Part shown: one piece after another, positions 38,267 to 38,850 of the stretch | Layout of the letters: each line of letters begins with the position of its first letter | Position numbering within the stretch: the first letter of the stretch is position 1 | From: Clostridia bacterium | GTDB taxonomy: Bacteria; Bacillota; Clostridia; Christensenellales; Aristaeellaceae | Direction of reading: 5' to 3' | Assembly: GCA_017470095.1 (NCBI GenBank) | Contig: JAFUFC010000020.1 | Location: forward strand, 1 to 38,850 | DNA: 38,850 nt | Notes under the pieces: model-generated | What the model was told of the DNA's origin: nothing | The model's input: the letters and a program-made list of their open reading frames with translations, nothing else | The model's database searches: none | Translations under genes and position numbers: made by a program

Positions 38267-38302
38267 AAAACGGAAAGTTGCCTCAAAACAGCTTTCCGTT
38301 TT
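38267..38302. terminator. bidirectional terminator
   Basis: AAAACGGAAAG (38267-38277) pairs with CTTTCCGTTTT (38292-38302). It lies 60 bases after tnpV and on the minus strand follows the small remnant downstream of the MATE fragment. Confidence 0.75.
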
Positions 38303-38316
38303 CATGCCCTAAAGGT

Positions 38317-38460
38317 TTATGCCACTTTCCCGTAGTCGATCACGGTGATTTCCTGCATCAGCTGTTTTACCATCTCCATGACCTTTTCGATCTTCTCGGC
38401 CACATCGCCGGTATAGTAAATCTCATCGCTTGGTGGACTATTCGTCTGACTTTGGGAATC
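38317..38460 (-). other. unassigned short frame downstream of the MATE gene
   Basis: The minus strand carries a frame ending EKIEKVMEMVKQLMQEITVI before DYGKVA and a stop. It is helical and amphipathic like the end of a larger protein, but it has no start codon with a ribosome binding site and no family I recognise. It may be the tail of a broken mobile gene. Confidence 0.25.
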
Positions 38461-38479
38461 GCATCCTGTTTCTGACGGA

Positions 38480-38850
38480 TTACTTGGCCTTCTTGTTGAT
38501 TTCCTTGTGCATGGCAAAAAGAACATAAAGCATCGCTGTCATTTCCGCAATCCACATGGCATACCACGACCTGCTAATCCCATACTTGTTCAACAACAGG
38601 GCAAAACAGGGCAGTAGAAGAATTACCTGACGGATTCCCGCCCCGATCATGTTGATGACGCCATTACCCAGGCCTGAAGCGCACATGCCAAGGATCGTGG
38701 TTATAGAGCAACACACAAAGGTGATCGAAAGGATACGCACCGCAGGGACGCCGATGGCCAGCATCTCCTCGCTGGCGTTAAACAGCTTCAGCAGGGGCCC
38801 GGGCAGCAGCAGAAAAATCACTGTACCGATCAGCCCAATGGCAATTCCCC
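38480..38850 (-). CDS. MATE family transporter, 3' part (5' end outside window)
   Basis: The frame is open from the window edge to a TAA at 38482-38480, giving the last ~123 residues of a MATE exporter. Stretches such as LFNASEEML, GMCASGLGNGVINMIGAGIRQ and YAMWIAEMTA correspond closely to the end of the MATE at 5831-7171, roughly 55-60% identical by eye. The two form the nearest paralogous pair in the window and lie on either side of the element. The substrate is unknown. Confidence 0.85.
   Translation of the reverse strand, partial: GIAIGLIGTVIFLLLPGPLLKLFNASEEMLAIGVPAVRILSITFVCCSITTILGMCASGLGNGVINMIGAGIRQVILLLPCFALLLNKYGISRSWYAMWIAEMTAMLYVLFAMHKEINKKAK

Overview
The window looks like chromosomal DNA of a gut-type Clostridia (Bacillota) bacterium of moderate GC. 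The grounds are AGGAGG-type ribosome binding sites, some TTG and GTG starts, sigma-A promoters, several MepA-type MATE exporters, a CarD regulator and a Tn1549/CTn-like conjugative element. Species cannot be named from the sequence.

Layout. (1) 1-2370: two consecutive alpha/beta-hydrolase genes, the second a secreted tannase-like esterase, closed by a terminator. (2) 2371-5810: a MATE exporter fused to a cytidylate-kinase-like domain behind a long structured leader, then a carD operon (carD plus two small genes) with a consensus promoter, a leader attenuator and a terminator. (3) 5831-11700, minus strand: a MATE gene with its own promoter and attenuator, then a secreted protein, a secreted FMN/FAD reductase and another MATE gene. 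The carD and MATE leaders share a related hairpin element. (4) 11704-13294, minus: a small membrane protein and two broken genes (amidohydrolase 3' part, metallo-beta-lactamase-fold 5' part) joined out of frame. (5) about 13300-37590, mostly minus: a decayed integrative conjugative element. In transcription order it holds an antirepressor, a zinc ribbon, ParB, a replication-initiator-like protein, sortase B, a giant thioester/Cna-B adhesin (3' truncated), VirB4 (5' truncated), two small proteins, an NlpC/P60 hydrolase, DUF4315, DUF4366, topoisomerase III, a secreted protein, a YodL-domain protein, a transfer-assisting protein with a nonsense codon, and the N-terminal part of the giant element protein with a tnpV gene nested in another frame. 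A Rpn-type nuclease gene sits on the plus strand. An integrase 3' remnant and a tRNA-Ser 3'-end copy with paired arm-type repeats lie at the right edge. (6) 37600-38850: a stand-alone tnpV gene, a terminator and the 3' end of another MATE gene.

The element seems unable to transfer by itself. No relaxase, VirD4, VirB6, PrgI, ParA or complete integrase is visible, VirB4 lacks its Walker A part, and the adhesin lacks its sorting signal. The breaks at about 12720, 13300-13345 and 25740 each join two truncated or unrelated reading frames, so either deletions or assembly joins must be considered.

The points most worth following are the shared carD/MATE leader attenuator, the tnpV gene overprinted inside the giant element gene, the MATE-kinase fusion with its structured leader, and the att-like site with matching arm repeats on both sides.
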